Positions 43,448 through 51,900 of a stretch of 64,000 nt of DNA are shown here, piece by piece; the stretch's first letter is position 1, and each line of letters begins with the position of its first letter. The notes beneath the pieces were generated by a model. The model was not told the DNA's origin and ran no database searches. It saw only the letters and a program-made list of their open reading frames with translations. The position numbers and the translations under genes are program-made. The DNA is taken from IMG/VR virus record IMGVR_UViG_3300029319_000004, positions 103,027-167,026 of that record, one strand, 5' to 3'. Origin of the DNA: a virus.

Positions 43448-45478
43448 ATGGCGAGAAAAACAAAAAGCAAATATAGAATATCTAAAAATTATGTTTTTAA
43501 CGCAGATGCTATATCAAAGATTGAAGAGATTGCAAAAGGCACTGGTGTGCCGGCAGACATCATAGCTGGAATATACGTTAATGAAAGCGGCGGCAAATTA
43601 AGATCGCTGGCGATGAATCCTAGATTTATATACGGAAAAACCTCCTTCGGTAAAGATAGTAAAAAGACGCGCCCACAGAAGTGGCTCATGAAAAAACTAG
43701 TAGGTACAGTAGCTGAGCAATATGGTTCAGCAGGAAAATCAGCCCACGGTAAAACTGCGCAAAAAGTATTTAAAGAAATATATCGTCATTCGCCATATTG
43801 GGCTGTCCATTGTGGCGCATTTGGCTTTCTTCAGGTGCTTGGCTCCCGTGCGATGAAGCGGTATGGGAAAGGTTCGGACGGCGCTCGTAAATTTTATGAA
43901 GCATTTCAGTCAGATCCTTACAGGGTTGGTGTTAACGCAGCGATTGATTGGTGGAAATCTAATCCAGCAGCTAAACAACTTGCACTTAATAGAGACTACA
44001 GAGGAGTAACAATAAAATATCTTGGAGGTCTAGGCACCGGTAAGTACGAAGCAACGATGAGACGCGCCGCGGATATTTATAGAAGACAGACAGGCATGCA
44101 AGGGGGAGAGGTAGCCACATCGCCTGCTCGACGAATCGCACTGATTGGCGATTCAAACGCAGCGACTATGACGCCTCTGTACGCTTCGCATTTTTCAGGA
44201 GATAAAGTCTATAAAGCAAAACCAGCGTCGGGAGCAGGAACAGAATGGTTTTTGTTTCTTTTGCGAGCTGTGCAGGCAAAAGATGCCAGCAAAGCGCCTC
44301 CTAAGCGTGGAGGTAAAAAAATAGCCAAAGACCTTATTAATTTTAAACCAGATATAATACATATAACAGCCATGGGGGGCAACGATACAGAGAAGACCAC
44401 AAGCAAATCAGGATTAAAAGAGATAGAAAAAAATGCCAAAGCATTGTTTACTATCATAAAAACATATAAGGGCACTGTTCATGGGCCACCCAAAAATCGC
44501 CCGGGATCTACCTCTACTAATCCTAAATCTGTGTTTCATAAGTCAAAAGGAAACAATGCCTCTGAAAGATATACTGCAGCCAGGCAAAAAGTAGCAGAAG
44601 TCTTGCAAAAAGCAGCTGCTGATGTAGGTATATCCTTCTTTAATCCTTTTGGCGGTCAAATACCAGATATGACCAGAAAAGGCTCATATAAAGGAGACGG
44701 TATCCATATGGCAGCGGGCGCAGCACGTGCGCACTTTAATGCTGCGAAAGCAATGCTAGGCGGAGCCACTTCAGGCGCCGGCGGTGTTTCATATTCTTCG
44801 GGAGTCGATGCTGCCTCAGGAGGCGCCTCCACAGGCACAGGCTCAGGCACATCTGCAGAAGACGAGCATGCTATAGCAATGAGCGCTGAAGAAAGAGAGG
44901 CGAGGGCTAAAGAAAGAAGAGAGCGAGAAGAAATAAGAAAAAAATATAGACAGGCGTTCGACAGCGCTGTCACCGCCGGGCTAGAATCGGGGAAGGAAAG
45001 CTACGAGGATTTAAAAAATGTATTTCAAACACAAACCAATCTTGGAAAAGTAGCTATAGCGTCTTATAAGTACAAGGACGATCCTGGTGAAATATTTGAT
45101 ACTGCTTTTAAAAATCAAAATGCGCCACCCGCAGAGAAGCTAGGGCAAAATGTTGAGGATCCAGATAAAGAAATTGAATCACAATCAGCCGACGGTCGCA
45201 TACTTAAAAAATATATTGCAGTCTTAAATAAGCATCAGCCAGATTTTAATTTTGAAGATTTTTATTCTGAGGTCAATACATACATAACTAAAGGTTTCGG
45301 CATGGATGCTATCGAGGATCTTTTTCCAAAATCTGGTAGGGATTATGTTTTTGGAGACGAGCACTGGAGAGTGTTTGTCTTAATAAGAGATCTTAAAGAT
45401 AAAATATCCGCTCAAAATGTTTCTGAATCATATAGATTTTTAGGAAATCTTGTTAGGGAGATAAAACAAAAATGGTAA
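43448..45478 (+). CDS. Muramidase-like / SGNH hydrolase fusion (virion lysin candidate)
   Basis: 676 residues. Residues 15-215 form a lysozyme/transglycosylase-like domain (YVNESGGK with Glu46; HCGAFGFLQVLG at 121-132). Residues 228-440 are an SGNH/GDSL hydrolase: GDSNA with Ser236, GGND at 310-313 and DGIH at 417-420 give the Ser, Gly/Asn and Asp-His blocks. A Gly/Ser linker, a charged coil and a helical C-terminal domain follow. No signal peptide, so it is likely a virion protein that opens wall and deacylates a glycan at entry. TACTGGAG opens it. Confidence 0.75.
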   Translation: MARKTKSKYRISKNYVFNADAISKIEEIAKGTGVPADIIAGIYVNESGGKLRSLAMNPRFIYGKTSFGKDSKKTRPQKWLMKKLVGTVAEQYGSAGKSAHGKTAQKVFKEIYRHSPYWAVHCGAFGFLQVLGSRAMKRYGKGSDGARKFYEAFQSDPYRVGVNAAIDWWKSNPAAKQLALNRDYRGVTIKYLGGLGTGKYEATMRRAADIYRRQTGMQGGEVATSPARRIALIGDSNAATMTPLYASHFSGDKVYKAKPASGAGTEWFLFLLRAVQAKDASKAPPKRGGKKIAKDLINFKPDIIHITAMGGNDTEKTTSKSGLKEIEKNAKALFTIIKTYKGTVHGPPKNRPGSTSTNPKSVFHKSKGNNASERYTAARQKVAEVLQKAAADVGISFFNPFGGQIPDMTRKGSYKGDGIHMAAGAARAHFNAAKAMLGGATSGAGGVSYSSGVDAASGGASTGTGSGTSAEDEHAIAMSAEEREARAKERREREEIRKKYRQAFDSAVTAGLESGKESYEDLKNVFQTQTNLGKVAIASYKYKDDPGEIFDTAFKNQNAPPAEKLGQNVEDPDKEIESQSADGRILKKYIAVLNKHQPDFNFEDFYSEVNTYITKGFGMDAIEDLFPKSGRDYVFGDEHWRVFVLIRDLKDKISAQNVSESYRFLGNLVREIKQKW

Positions 45479-45690
45479 TAAAAAGATTATTCTGTAAACA
45501 CCCAAGAGAAAGTGGCAAGACATGGCTGCAACATACTTTGTTTGCTTTCGGAGTCTCTGTGAAGCTTTCTGTTTCATCTTTGCTTTTCTTTTTGCATGCT
45601 CTTGCACCGTTTGTGCCAATACCTGACGCATACAATCTGGAAGCGATGTCCAGCTATCTTTTAAAAAAGAATGAAGAAGCGAATAAATAA
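45472..45690 (+). CDS. DUF6356-family small membrane protein
   Basis: 72 residues. FCKHPRESGKTWLQH near 7-21 and LLFFLHALAPFVP near 37-49 match the DUF6356 pattern (F-x-x-HP-x-x-x-G-x-T[YW]-x-x-H, then HA-L-x-PF), a family I know mainly from alphaproteobacteria. One hydrophobic helix. Function unknown. It overlaps the lysin gene by 7 bases. Confidence 0.6.
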   Translation: MVIKRLFCKHPRESGKTWLQHTLFAFGVSVKLSVSSLLFFLHALAPFVPIPDAYNLEAMSSYLLKKNEEANK

Positions 45691-45713
45691 ATGTTTTAGT
45701 TTTTAATAGTGTT

Positions 45714-45732
45714 CCTACATTGTGTCCGTAGG
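45714..45732 (+). promoter_or_regulatory. Hairpin covering the dnaE ribosome site
   Basis: CCTAC (45714-45718) can pair with GTAGG (45728-45732), and the latter is part of the GTAGGAG ribosome site of the polymerase gene. A 9-base loop separates them. Pairing would hide part of the Shine-Dalgarno sequence. Confidence 0.35.
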
Positions 45733-45740
45733 AGTTATTT

Positions 45741-48700
45741 ATGGAACGAACTAAATCATCTATCCCGTTTGTTGGTCTTCATGCGCACAGTGTCGCAGGA
45801 TCAGTATTCGATGGATTCGGCTATCCGCAAGATCATATGGATTTTGCTTATCAAAACGGCATGGGCGCGCTCGCCCTTACAGACCACGGCAACATGAATG
45901 GAATGTCATATCAGGTTCTTCACGCTAAGAAAATGAAGTCTGAGGGCAAATCGTTTAAGCCTATTTTTGGCGTAGAGGCCTATTTTGTGCCCTCAATCTC
46001 TGAATGGAAAGAAGAGTATGAAAAGGTTAAAGCCGACAAGAAACAAGCCAGAAAGATTATTAATGATACTGACAAGGTTGAGGCCGAGGACGAGAACGCT
46101 TCAAAAAGCAAGACAAAAAGCAAGATTAACTCATATGGTCACATTGTTCTTTTGGCTATGAATCAAACTGGGCTTAATAATATTTTTAAGATTGTCTCCG
46201 ACTCCCATCAGGGTGACAGCTTTTATAGAAAGCCTAGGCTAGACTATGACATGCTCAAGAAGCATGGCGAAGGCATCATTGCTTCTTCTGCCTGTCTTGG
46301 TGGTGTATATGCTAGAAATTATTGGGACAATCGAGATAATGGGGATGATGCTGTTCTTGAAGCTATGAGGAACACAACATCAAATATGATCGACTGTTTG
46401 GGCGATAGATGGTATGGCGAGCTTCAGTGGAACAATGTACCAGAACAGCATGAGCTTAACAAGTTTGTCATTAAAATGCATGAAGAATTTGGTATTGAGC
46501 TTGTTTCCACAGCGGACAGTCACTATCCAAATCCTGAGGCGTGGAAAGACAGAGAACTGTACAAGCGTCTAGGATGGCTAGGATCAAAGCTGCCAGAGTG
46601 GGCTAGCACTGAGCTTCCTGTTTCTGTCGAAGAGGTTGGCCATGAGCTTTACCCAAAGAACGGCGATCAAATGTGGGAGTCGTACAAACGCTACTCAAAG
46701 CAGTGCAACTTCAAATACGATGATGATCTTGTGCATGATTCGATTACTAAAACACACTGGATCGCCCACGAGAGAATCGAAGACTTTATGCCGGATGATA
46801 CTGTTCGTCTGCCTGGCTTCGTGGTACCAGATAATGTAGAGGCCTCAGAAGCTCTTATCAAAGAAGCAATCTCTGGTCTAAGAAAGATGTCTCTGCAAGA
46901 AAACAAGGCATACGTTGACCGACTCAAGGAAGAGTTGCTTGTTATCAATGAGCGTGGCTTTGCAAAATACTTCTTAACCATGAAGGCTGTATCAGACAAG
47001 GCTAATGAGCATATGCTGTCTGGCCCAGGCCGAGGATCCGCCGCCGGCTCGCTCGTTGCCTATGTGCTTGGGATTACTCAGGTCGACCCTATTAAGTATG
47101 GATTATTGTTTAGTCGGTTCTTGCGTGCAGACGCTACTGACTATCCCGACATTGACTACGACGTCAGTGACGCTTTTGGTCTCAAGGAGATCTTAGCTAA
47201 AGAGTGGGGAGAGACAACCGTTGTACCTATTTCCAACTTTAACACCTTGCAGCTTAGATCGCTAATCAAAGATATTAGCAAGCTTTATGATGTGCCCTTT
47301 ACGGAAGTAAATGCCGTCACCGGAAAGATGGTGCGCGAAGCTACGCCAAAAGCAAAAGCAGATCATGGCATTAAGGCTGGAGTGTATGCTCCAACATTTG
47401 AAGAGGTTATGAAATATTCAGAATCGCTAATCCGATTCCTTACAAAATATCCGCAGATCAAAACTCATGTTGAGGCGCTTGTTGGGCAAGTTAGGTCAAC
47501 TAGTCGTCATGCTGGCGGTGTTGTTATTGGCGAGAACCTAGATAGACATATGCCTCTTATTTGTTCAGGCGGCGTACTTCAGACTCCATGGTCCGAAGGC
47601 ATGAACGTGAGACATCTTGAGCCCTTAGGTTTTATTAAGTTTGACATCTTGGGCCTGTCAACACTAGAGATGATTCAGTCGGCTGTTGGTCATGTGCTTA
47701 AAAGGCATCACGGTATTGAAAACCCAAGCTTCGCAGACATTAAGAAATACTATGATGACAATCTGCATCCTGACTCGATCGATCTCAACGATCCGAAAGT
47801 TTATAAAAATATCTTTCACAAGGGTAAGTTTATGGGTGTATTTCAGTTTACAAACGCTGGCGCTCAGAGATTCTGTATGAGATCGAAGCCTAATAACATT
47901 ATTGATATTTCTGCGATTACATCGATCTACAGACCAGGGCCTCTTGGTGCCAACGTTGACAGGAAGTATGTCAAGGCAAAGAATGACCCAGAGTCAATCC
48001 AGTATGTAAATGATGTTATTGAGGAAGTGACTAAAGAAACAGCAGGCTTTTTGATCTTTCAAGAGCAGATTGCTTTGCTAGCTCACAAGTTGGGCCATGA
48101 CATTAGTTTGGATGAGGGCAATAAACTTAGAAAGCTTTTAACCAAGAAGGGGACTGGAAAAGGTGCTGAAGAGAAAGAAGTTATCAAGCAAAAATTTATT
48201 AGAGGCTGTGTTGCTAAGTCAATCGATCGATCAACCGCCTCGTCACTCTGGGACAATTTTGAGTATTTTTCTGGCTATGGCTTTAACAAGTCTCATGCTG
48301 TTGCTTATAGTATCCTTTCTTTCCAGTGTGCTTGGCTCTTGAACTATTTTCCGGAGTGCTGGGCAGCTGCTTTCCTTGATAAGGAGCCTGAATCTAGAAA
48401 AGAGGCAGCGATTAGTTTAGCTCAGAAGAATGGTTTCTATATTCAAAATGTGGATATCAATACTTCTACAAGTCAGTGGGAGATCTCTGATGACGGTGAG
48501 ACCCTGGTGCAGCCTTTGAGTTCTATCAAAGGACTAGGCGACAAAGCTATTGATCAGATTATCATGCATAGGCCATTCAGTACCGTAGAGGATCTTTTAT
48601 TCAGTAAAGAAATTGTTTATTCAAAGCTAAATAAAAAAGCTCTTGACGTTCTGTGTCGTTCAGGCGCACTAGATTCTTTATCCGATGAGCGCTTTACCGG

Positions 48701-49169
48701 ATGCAAACATCTTTGGATGTCTTGTGTGCAGGATAGACCTAAAAACCCTAAGAAGCTGGCAGAGAATATTAAGCTATATGCCCCAGAGGCTGACTTTTCT
48801 GTGGAGGAAAAGATTGATTATGTTTCTTCTCTTACTGGAATCTTCCCTTTTAATCTAGTCATGACGCGGGAGATTCGTGAATCTATCAACAGGCACTGTG
48901 TGCCAGCACTTGGTAATTGGGATGATGACTTAGGAGTGGCTTGGTTTGTTCCAAGAGAGATTATTCCTAAGAAAACTAAGAACGACAAGCTGTACTGGCT
49001 TTTGAAGGTGACAGATGAAACTTCGGCTAACATTACAATCAAGTGTTGGGGTATCAGGCCTGATGATCAAGTTCATCTCAACAGGCCGTATGCAGCCAAG
49101 CTAGATCATAGCAGTGAGTGGGGGTTCAGCACAAGATCAATTCGCCATAACTTTAAACTACTGGGATAA
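45741..49169 (+). CDS. dnaE: DNA polymerase III alpha subunit, DnaE type
   Basis: 1142 residues, like bacterial DnaE (about 1160). The PHP domain has HAHS (14-17) and TDHGN (47-51), with a Lys/Glu-rich insertion near 96-130. The catalytic core shows GPGRGSAAGS (428-437) and PDIDYD (469-474) with two of the three catalytic aspartates. FRPGPLGA-type, GYGFNKSHA and a late OB-like region (about 1080-1130) follow. It has no 3'-5' exonuclease domain, as usual for DnaE. It presumably replaces the family-B polymerase (gp43) of T4 as replicase. Confidence 0.93.
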   Translation: MERTKSSIPFVGLHAHSVAGSVFDGFGYPQDHMDFAYQNGMGALALTDHGNMNGMSYQVLHAKKMKSEGKSFKPIFGVEAYFVPSISEWKEEYEKVKADKKQARKIINDTDKVEAEDENASKSKTKSKINSYGHIVLLAMNQTGLNNIFKIVSDSHQGDSFYRKPRLDYDMLKKHGEGIIASSACLGGVYARNYWDNRDNGDDAVLEAMRNTTSNMIDCLGDRWYGELQWNNVPEQHELNKFVIKMHEEFGIELVSTADSHYPNPEAWKDRELYKRLGWLGSKLPEWASTELPVSVEEVGHELYPKNGDQMWESYKRYSKQCNFKYDDDLVHDSITKTHWIAHERIEDFMPDDTVRLPGFVVPDNVEASEALIKEAISGLRKMSLQENKAYVDRLKEELLVINERGFAKYFLTMKAVSDKANEHMLSGPGRGSAAGSLVAYVLGITQVDPIKYGLLFSRFLRADATDYPDIDYDVSDAFGLKEILAKEWGETTVVPISNFNTLQLRSLIKDISKLYDVPFTEVNAVTGKMVREATPKAKADHGIKAGVYAPTFEEVMKYSESLIRFLTKYPQIKTHVEALVGQVRSTSRHAGGVVIGENLDRHMPLICSGGVLQTPWSEGMNVRHLEPLGFIKFDILGLSTLEMIQSAVGHVLKRHHGIENPSFADIKKYYDDNLHPDSIDLNDPKVYKNIFHKGKFMGVFQFTNAGAQRFCMRSKPNNIIDISAITSIYRPGPLGANVDRKYVKAKNDPESIQYVNDVIEEVTKETAGFLIFQEQIALLAHKLGHDISLDEGNKLRKLLTKKGTGKGAEEKEVIKQKFIRGCVAKSIDRSTASSLWDNFEYFSGYGFNKSHAVAYSILSFQCAWLLNYFPECWAAAFLDKEPESRKEAAISLAQKNGFYIQNVDINTSTSQWEISDDGETLVQPLSSIKGLGDKAIDQIIMHRPFSTVEDLLFSKEIVYSKLNKKALDVLCRSGALDSLSDERFTGCKHLWMSCVQDRPKNPKKLAENIKLYAPEADFSVEEKIDYVSSLTGIFPFNLVMTREIRESINRHCVPALGNWDDDLGVAWFVPREIIPKKTKNDKLYWLLKVTDETSANITIKCWGIRPDDQVHLNRPYAAKLDHSSEWGFSTRSIRHNFKLLG

Positions 49170-49170
49170 T

Positions 49171-49485
49171 ATGGGAAGCTTAAAAAGAAAAATGGCCAGG
49201 AACAAGGCTAAGAAAAATAAAAAGATAGAAAAGAAAATAGCTAAGAAACTTGGGATGTTTAACATCATGGGCGACGAGTGCTCAGCGTGTCAAAAACCTT
49301 TTGATAAGAAATCAAAAGAGGATGTTCAGACTTGGAAAGTTATTGTAAGAGAGCAAGAAAAGATCGTTAGACTTTATTGTCCCAATTGCTGGGGCATGGC
49401 TAACAAACTTATAAAGGAGATAGAAGATGATCTTAGAGTACAGCATGAGAGAGGGAGCGAAAGCTCCGACGAGAGCAAACCCTAG
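49171..49485 (+). CDS. Zinc-ribbon-like basic protein
   Basis: 104 residues from ATG 49171, 1 base after the dnaE stop; an earlier in-frame start would overlap dnaE by 56 bases. A Lys-rich helix (1-30) precedes CSACQKPF near 37-44 and CPNCW near 69-73, a four-Cys zinc ribbon. Similar short proteins are frequent in marine T4-like phages. It may bind nucleic acid or RNA polymerase. Overlaps dut by 59 bases. Confidence 0.65.
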   Translation: MGSLKRKMARNKAKKNKKIEKKIAKKLGMFNIMGDECSACQKPFDKKSKEDVQTWKVIVREQEKIVRLYCPNCWGMANKLIKEIEDDLRVQHERGSESSDESKP

Positions 49486-49972
49486 CGACGCAGGGTTAGA
49501 TGTTTATTATTGTCCAAAGGACCCATCAATAAGCGCAGCGTCAATCAAGCCGGGAGACAATATGGTACTGCCCACTGGCCTTAGTTTTGGGGTGCCTCAC
49601 GGATACATGCTTCAGGTTTGCAATCGCTCAAGCATGGGAGCTAAGCATTCTTTAGTTGTGGGTGCGCATATTATTGACAGCGGATATGATGGAGAAATAT
49701 TTATTGATCTACACAATATTGGCTCAGAAACACAACACTTGGCTTCCGGCGATAAGATTGCTCAACTAGTTCTAGTTCCGGTGGTTCACTTTAGAGCTGT
49801 GAAGGTTGAGGACAAAGACCTGTACAGGGATTCGATTACAATTTCTAATCGTGGTGCAGGGTCTTTAGGGAGCACGAATAAAGCTAAGCTTGTTCCGCCT
49901 GGGGGTGGTCCTCCATACAATTCAAGTGAAGTAGTCAAAAACCCTCTCAATGGTATGGTGTCAGGATTTTGA
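49427..49972 (+). CDS. dut: dUTP diphosphatase
   Basis: 181 residues (trimeric dUTPases are about 150). Motifs: AGLDVYY (22-28), NRSSMG (66-71), HIIDSGYDGEI (about 80-90, catalytic Asp) and the late GAGSLGST (about 143-150). The usual beta-hairpin fold order is complete. It hydrolyses dUTP to dUMP, keeps uracil out of DNA and feeds ThyX. A 30-residue Pro/Gly/Asn-rich C-terminal extension is extra. AAGGAG lies ahead of ATG 49427, within the upstream gene. Confidence 0.9.
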   Translation: MILEYSMREGAKAPTRANPSDAGLDVYYCPKDPSISAASIKPGDNMVLPTGLSFGVPHGYMLQVCNRSSMGAKHSLVVGAHIIDSGYDGEIFIDLHNIGSETQHLASGDKIAQLVLVPVVHFRAVKVEDKDLYRDSITISNRGAGSLGSTNKAKLVPPGGGPPYNSSEVVKNPLNGMVSGF

Positions 49973-49973
49973 A

Positions 49974-50285
49974 ATGAGTAACAAATATGCAGAACTTAAA
50001 GATGTGTTAATGGGAAAGTTTGATGCGGAAGAGGTGGAGCCTCTTAAGTTACCGACTAAAGAACAAGACAATGCGCCTGAAAAGTTTGTCGAGCACCCGC
50101 CTCACTACAACCAAGGCACATATGAGACAATTGATATCATAGAGGACTGGGACTTGGGCTTTCATTGTGGCAATGCTATAAAGTACATCTCCAGGCATAA
50201 ACACAAGGGACAGCCAGTCAGAGATATCAAGAAAGCAATATGGTATTTGAATAGATATCTAGACTCAATGGAGGGTCAAAAATGA
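49974..50285 (+). CDS. DUF3310-family protein
   Basis: 103 residues from ATG 49974, one base after the dut stop. PPHYNQGTYETIDIIEDWDLGFHCGNAIKYISRHKHKG followed by DIKKAIWYLNRYL is the DUF3310 pattern (HY..G....I, GN..KYI.R...K). The family is common in phages, has no proven function and is at times labelled nucleotide kinase without evidence. Overlaps the IMPDH gene as ATGA. Confidence 0.75.
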   Translation: MSNKYAELKDVLMGKFDAEEVEPLKLPTKEQDNAPEKFVEHPPHYNQGTYETIDIIEDWDLGFHCGNAIKYISRHKHKGQPVRDIKKAIWYLNRYLDSMEGQK

Positions 50286-51298
50286 GAAAGACTTATACTT
50301 TTGATGATGTTTTGTTGGTGCCAAAATATAGTGCGCTAGAATCTAGATCTCAAGTTAGTTTGCAATCTTCTTTAGACGATGAAAAGTCTTTAAGGTTGCC
50401 AGTAATATCTAGTCCGATGGATACAGTCACCGAAACCAGCATGGCAGTTGCTATGCATTCTGCTGGTGGTCTCGGTGTTATCCACAGATACAACACAATT
50501 GAAGAACAGTCTGCTCTTGTTGGTGAGTCTTACTACGCAGGTGTCGATAATGTCGCGGCGGCAGTAGGCATGACTGGAGATTATATGCAAAGGTCTGAAC
50601 ATTTAGTTAAGGCTGGCGCAAGCATACTTTGTGTTGATGTGGCTCATGGCGATCACATCATGATGAGGGATTGTTTATTTAATTTAAAGAGCAACTTTGA
50701 CGTGCACATTATGGCTGGAAACGTCGCAACCCTTGATGCTTTTGAAAGATTGTCTGATTGGGGCGCAGATTCTATTAGGGTGGGCATTGGAGGAGGATCC
50801 ATATGCTCAACAAGAATTGTTACTGGCCACGGAATTCCAACCTTGCAAAGTGTTTTTGACATATCTAATACTAGTTATGACACAAAAATTATTGCGGACG
50901 GCGGCATCAAAACTACGGGGGACATGGTAAAGGCTCTCGCGGCAGGTGCAGACTTTGTCATGGTGGGCTCTATGTTAGCTGGCACAAGACAAACGCCGGG
51001 TCAGGTGTTTACAAATGTCAAAGGCGAGAGTTACAAGGCGTACAGAGGAATGGCTAGTGCACAAGCGCAGACAGACTGGCGTGGCAAATCTTCAACCCCA
51101 GAGGGTGTTTCAACTACAATTCCCTTCCGAGGCGATGTTTTTGATATTATTAAAGATATTGATGGTGGTATTCGTAGTGGCTTGTCTTACACGGGTGCTA
51201 GCAATCTGGGACAACTTCGAGCGAAATGTGAATTCATTGTACAAACCCAAGCAGGGCAACATGAAAGCAACACACATATTCTATGGAGGTCCAGATGA
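50282..51298 (+). CDS. guaB: IMP dehydrogenase / GMP reductase family enzyme, CBS-less
   Basis: 338 residues. TFDDVLLVP at 6-14, SSPMDTVTE (43-51), [17 protein letters not shown] with catalytic Cys175, ADGGIK and YRGMAS complete the TIM-barrel active site. The two CBS domains of bacterial IMPDH (about 490 residues) are absent, so control by nucleotides is probably lost. IMPDH would push purines to GTP; GMP reductase is the alternative and motif reading cannot fully decide. Coupled on both sides by ATGA overlaps. Confidence 0.82.
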   Translation: MRKTYTFDDVLLVPKYSALESRSQVSLQSSLDDEKSLRLPVISSPMDTVTETSMAVAMHSAGGLGVIHRYNTIEEQSALVGESYYAGVDNVAAAVGMTGDYMQRSEHLVKAGASILCVDVAHGDHIMMRDCLFNLKSNFDVHIMAGNVATLDAFERLSDWGADSIRVGIGGGSICSTRIVTGHGIPTLQSVFDISNTSYDTKIIADGGIKTTGDMVKALAAGADFVMVGSMLAGTRQTPGQVFTNVKGESYKAYRGMASAQAQTDWRGKSSTPEGVSTTIPFRGDVFDIIKDIDGGIRSGLSYTGASNLGQLRAKCEFIVQTQAGQHESNTHILWRSR

Positions 51299-51627
51299 AA
51301 ACTCTTCCCATACCAGACCCAGCGACTAGAAAAAAGATTATGTTTTACGATACGCCTCAAAGGCAGGCACAACTAAAGATACAGTGTCAGCATGATGGGC
51401 TAAAACAATCTGAGTTCTTTAGATTGATGGTTGAGGGATACATAAATAATCACCCTGACTTGATTAAGTTCCTTCATGAATGTAAAGAAAAATACTCTAT
51501 TCAGGGCAGAGACAAAAGAAATAAAACTCAGAGGATGCGAAAAGCTGGTCGAGAGAATGTAGAGCAGTTCTCTCTTGACGACTCTGATATTAAAAATATA
51601 TTTGATTTACTGGAGAATGATTTATAA
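51295..51627 (+). CDS. Possible ribbon-helix-helix DNA-binding protein
   Basis: 110 residues from ATG 51295, which has GGAGG 6 bases upstream; the ATG at 51283 precedes that site and is unlikely. RQAQLKIQCQHDGLKQSEFFRLMVEGYI near 22-49 resembles an RHH unit (short strand, helix, turn, helix). A Lys/Arg-rich patch (DKRNKTQRMRKAGREN) follows, then an acidic tail. It sits directly before the sigma-4-like gene, so a joint role in transcription is plausible. Assignment by pattern only. Confidence 0.5.
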   Translation: MKTLPIPDPATRKKIMFYDTPQRQAQLKIQCQHDGLKQSEFFRLMVEGYINNHPDLIKFLHECKEKYSIQGRDKRNKTQRMRKAGRENVEQFSLDDSDIKNIFDLLENDL

Positions 51628-51863
51628 TGGAGTGTTTAAATACTTGTCGACAACTTAATTTCCCGTGTCCTGTCAAGGAATGTCGGCAGCACATAGACTA
51701 TAGCGAGGATTTAAATTGCACACTTGAGTCTATATCAAAGCATGGTAATATGACCTTGAGAGAATCTGCTGACCGCCTAGGTATAAGCTTTGTTAGGGTA
51801 AAGCAGATAGAGGACCAGGCCCTAAAAAAAATAGGTCGTTTCTTTGAAAAAGATTCTATTTAG
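51627..51863 (+). CDS. Sigma-factor region-4-like protein
   Basis: 78 residues. The C-terminal half MTLRESADRLGISFVRVKQIEDQALKKIGRF reproduces sigma70 region 4.2 (LTLREVAERLGVSRERVRQIEARALRKL), including the VRQIE-type recognition helix. The N-terminal third carries CLNTC and CPVKEC, four Cys that may bind zinc or iron-sulfur. No region 2 is present. A stand-alone region 4 can bind the RNA polymerase beta flap, as T4 gp33 does functionally, or recognise -35 elements. Starts on the last base of the upstream stop. Confidence 0.7.
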   Translation: MECLNTCRQLNFPCPVKECRQHIDYSEDLNCTLESISKHGNMTLRESADRLGISFVRVKQIEDQALKKIGRFFEKDSI

Positions 51864-51900
51864 AATAGCACCTTTAAAGGTATCTTCATGGAGAAAACAA

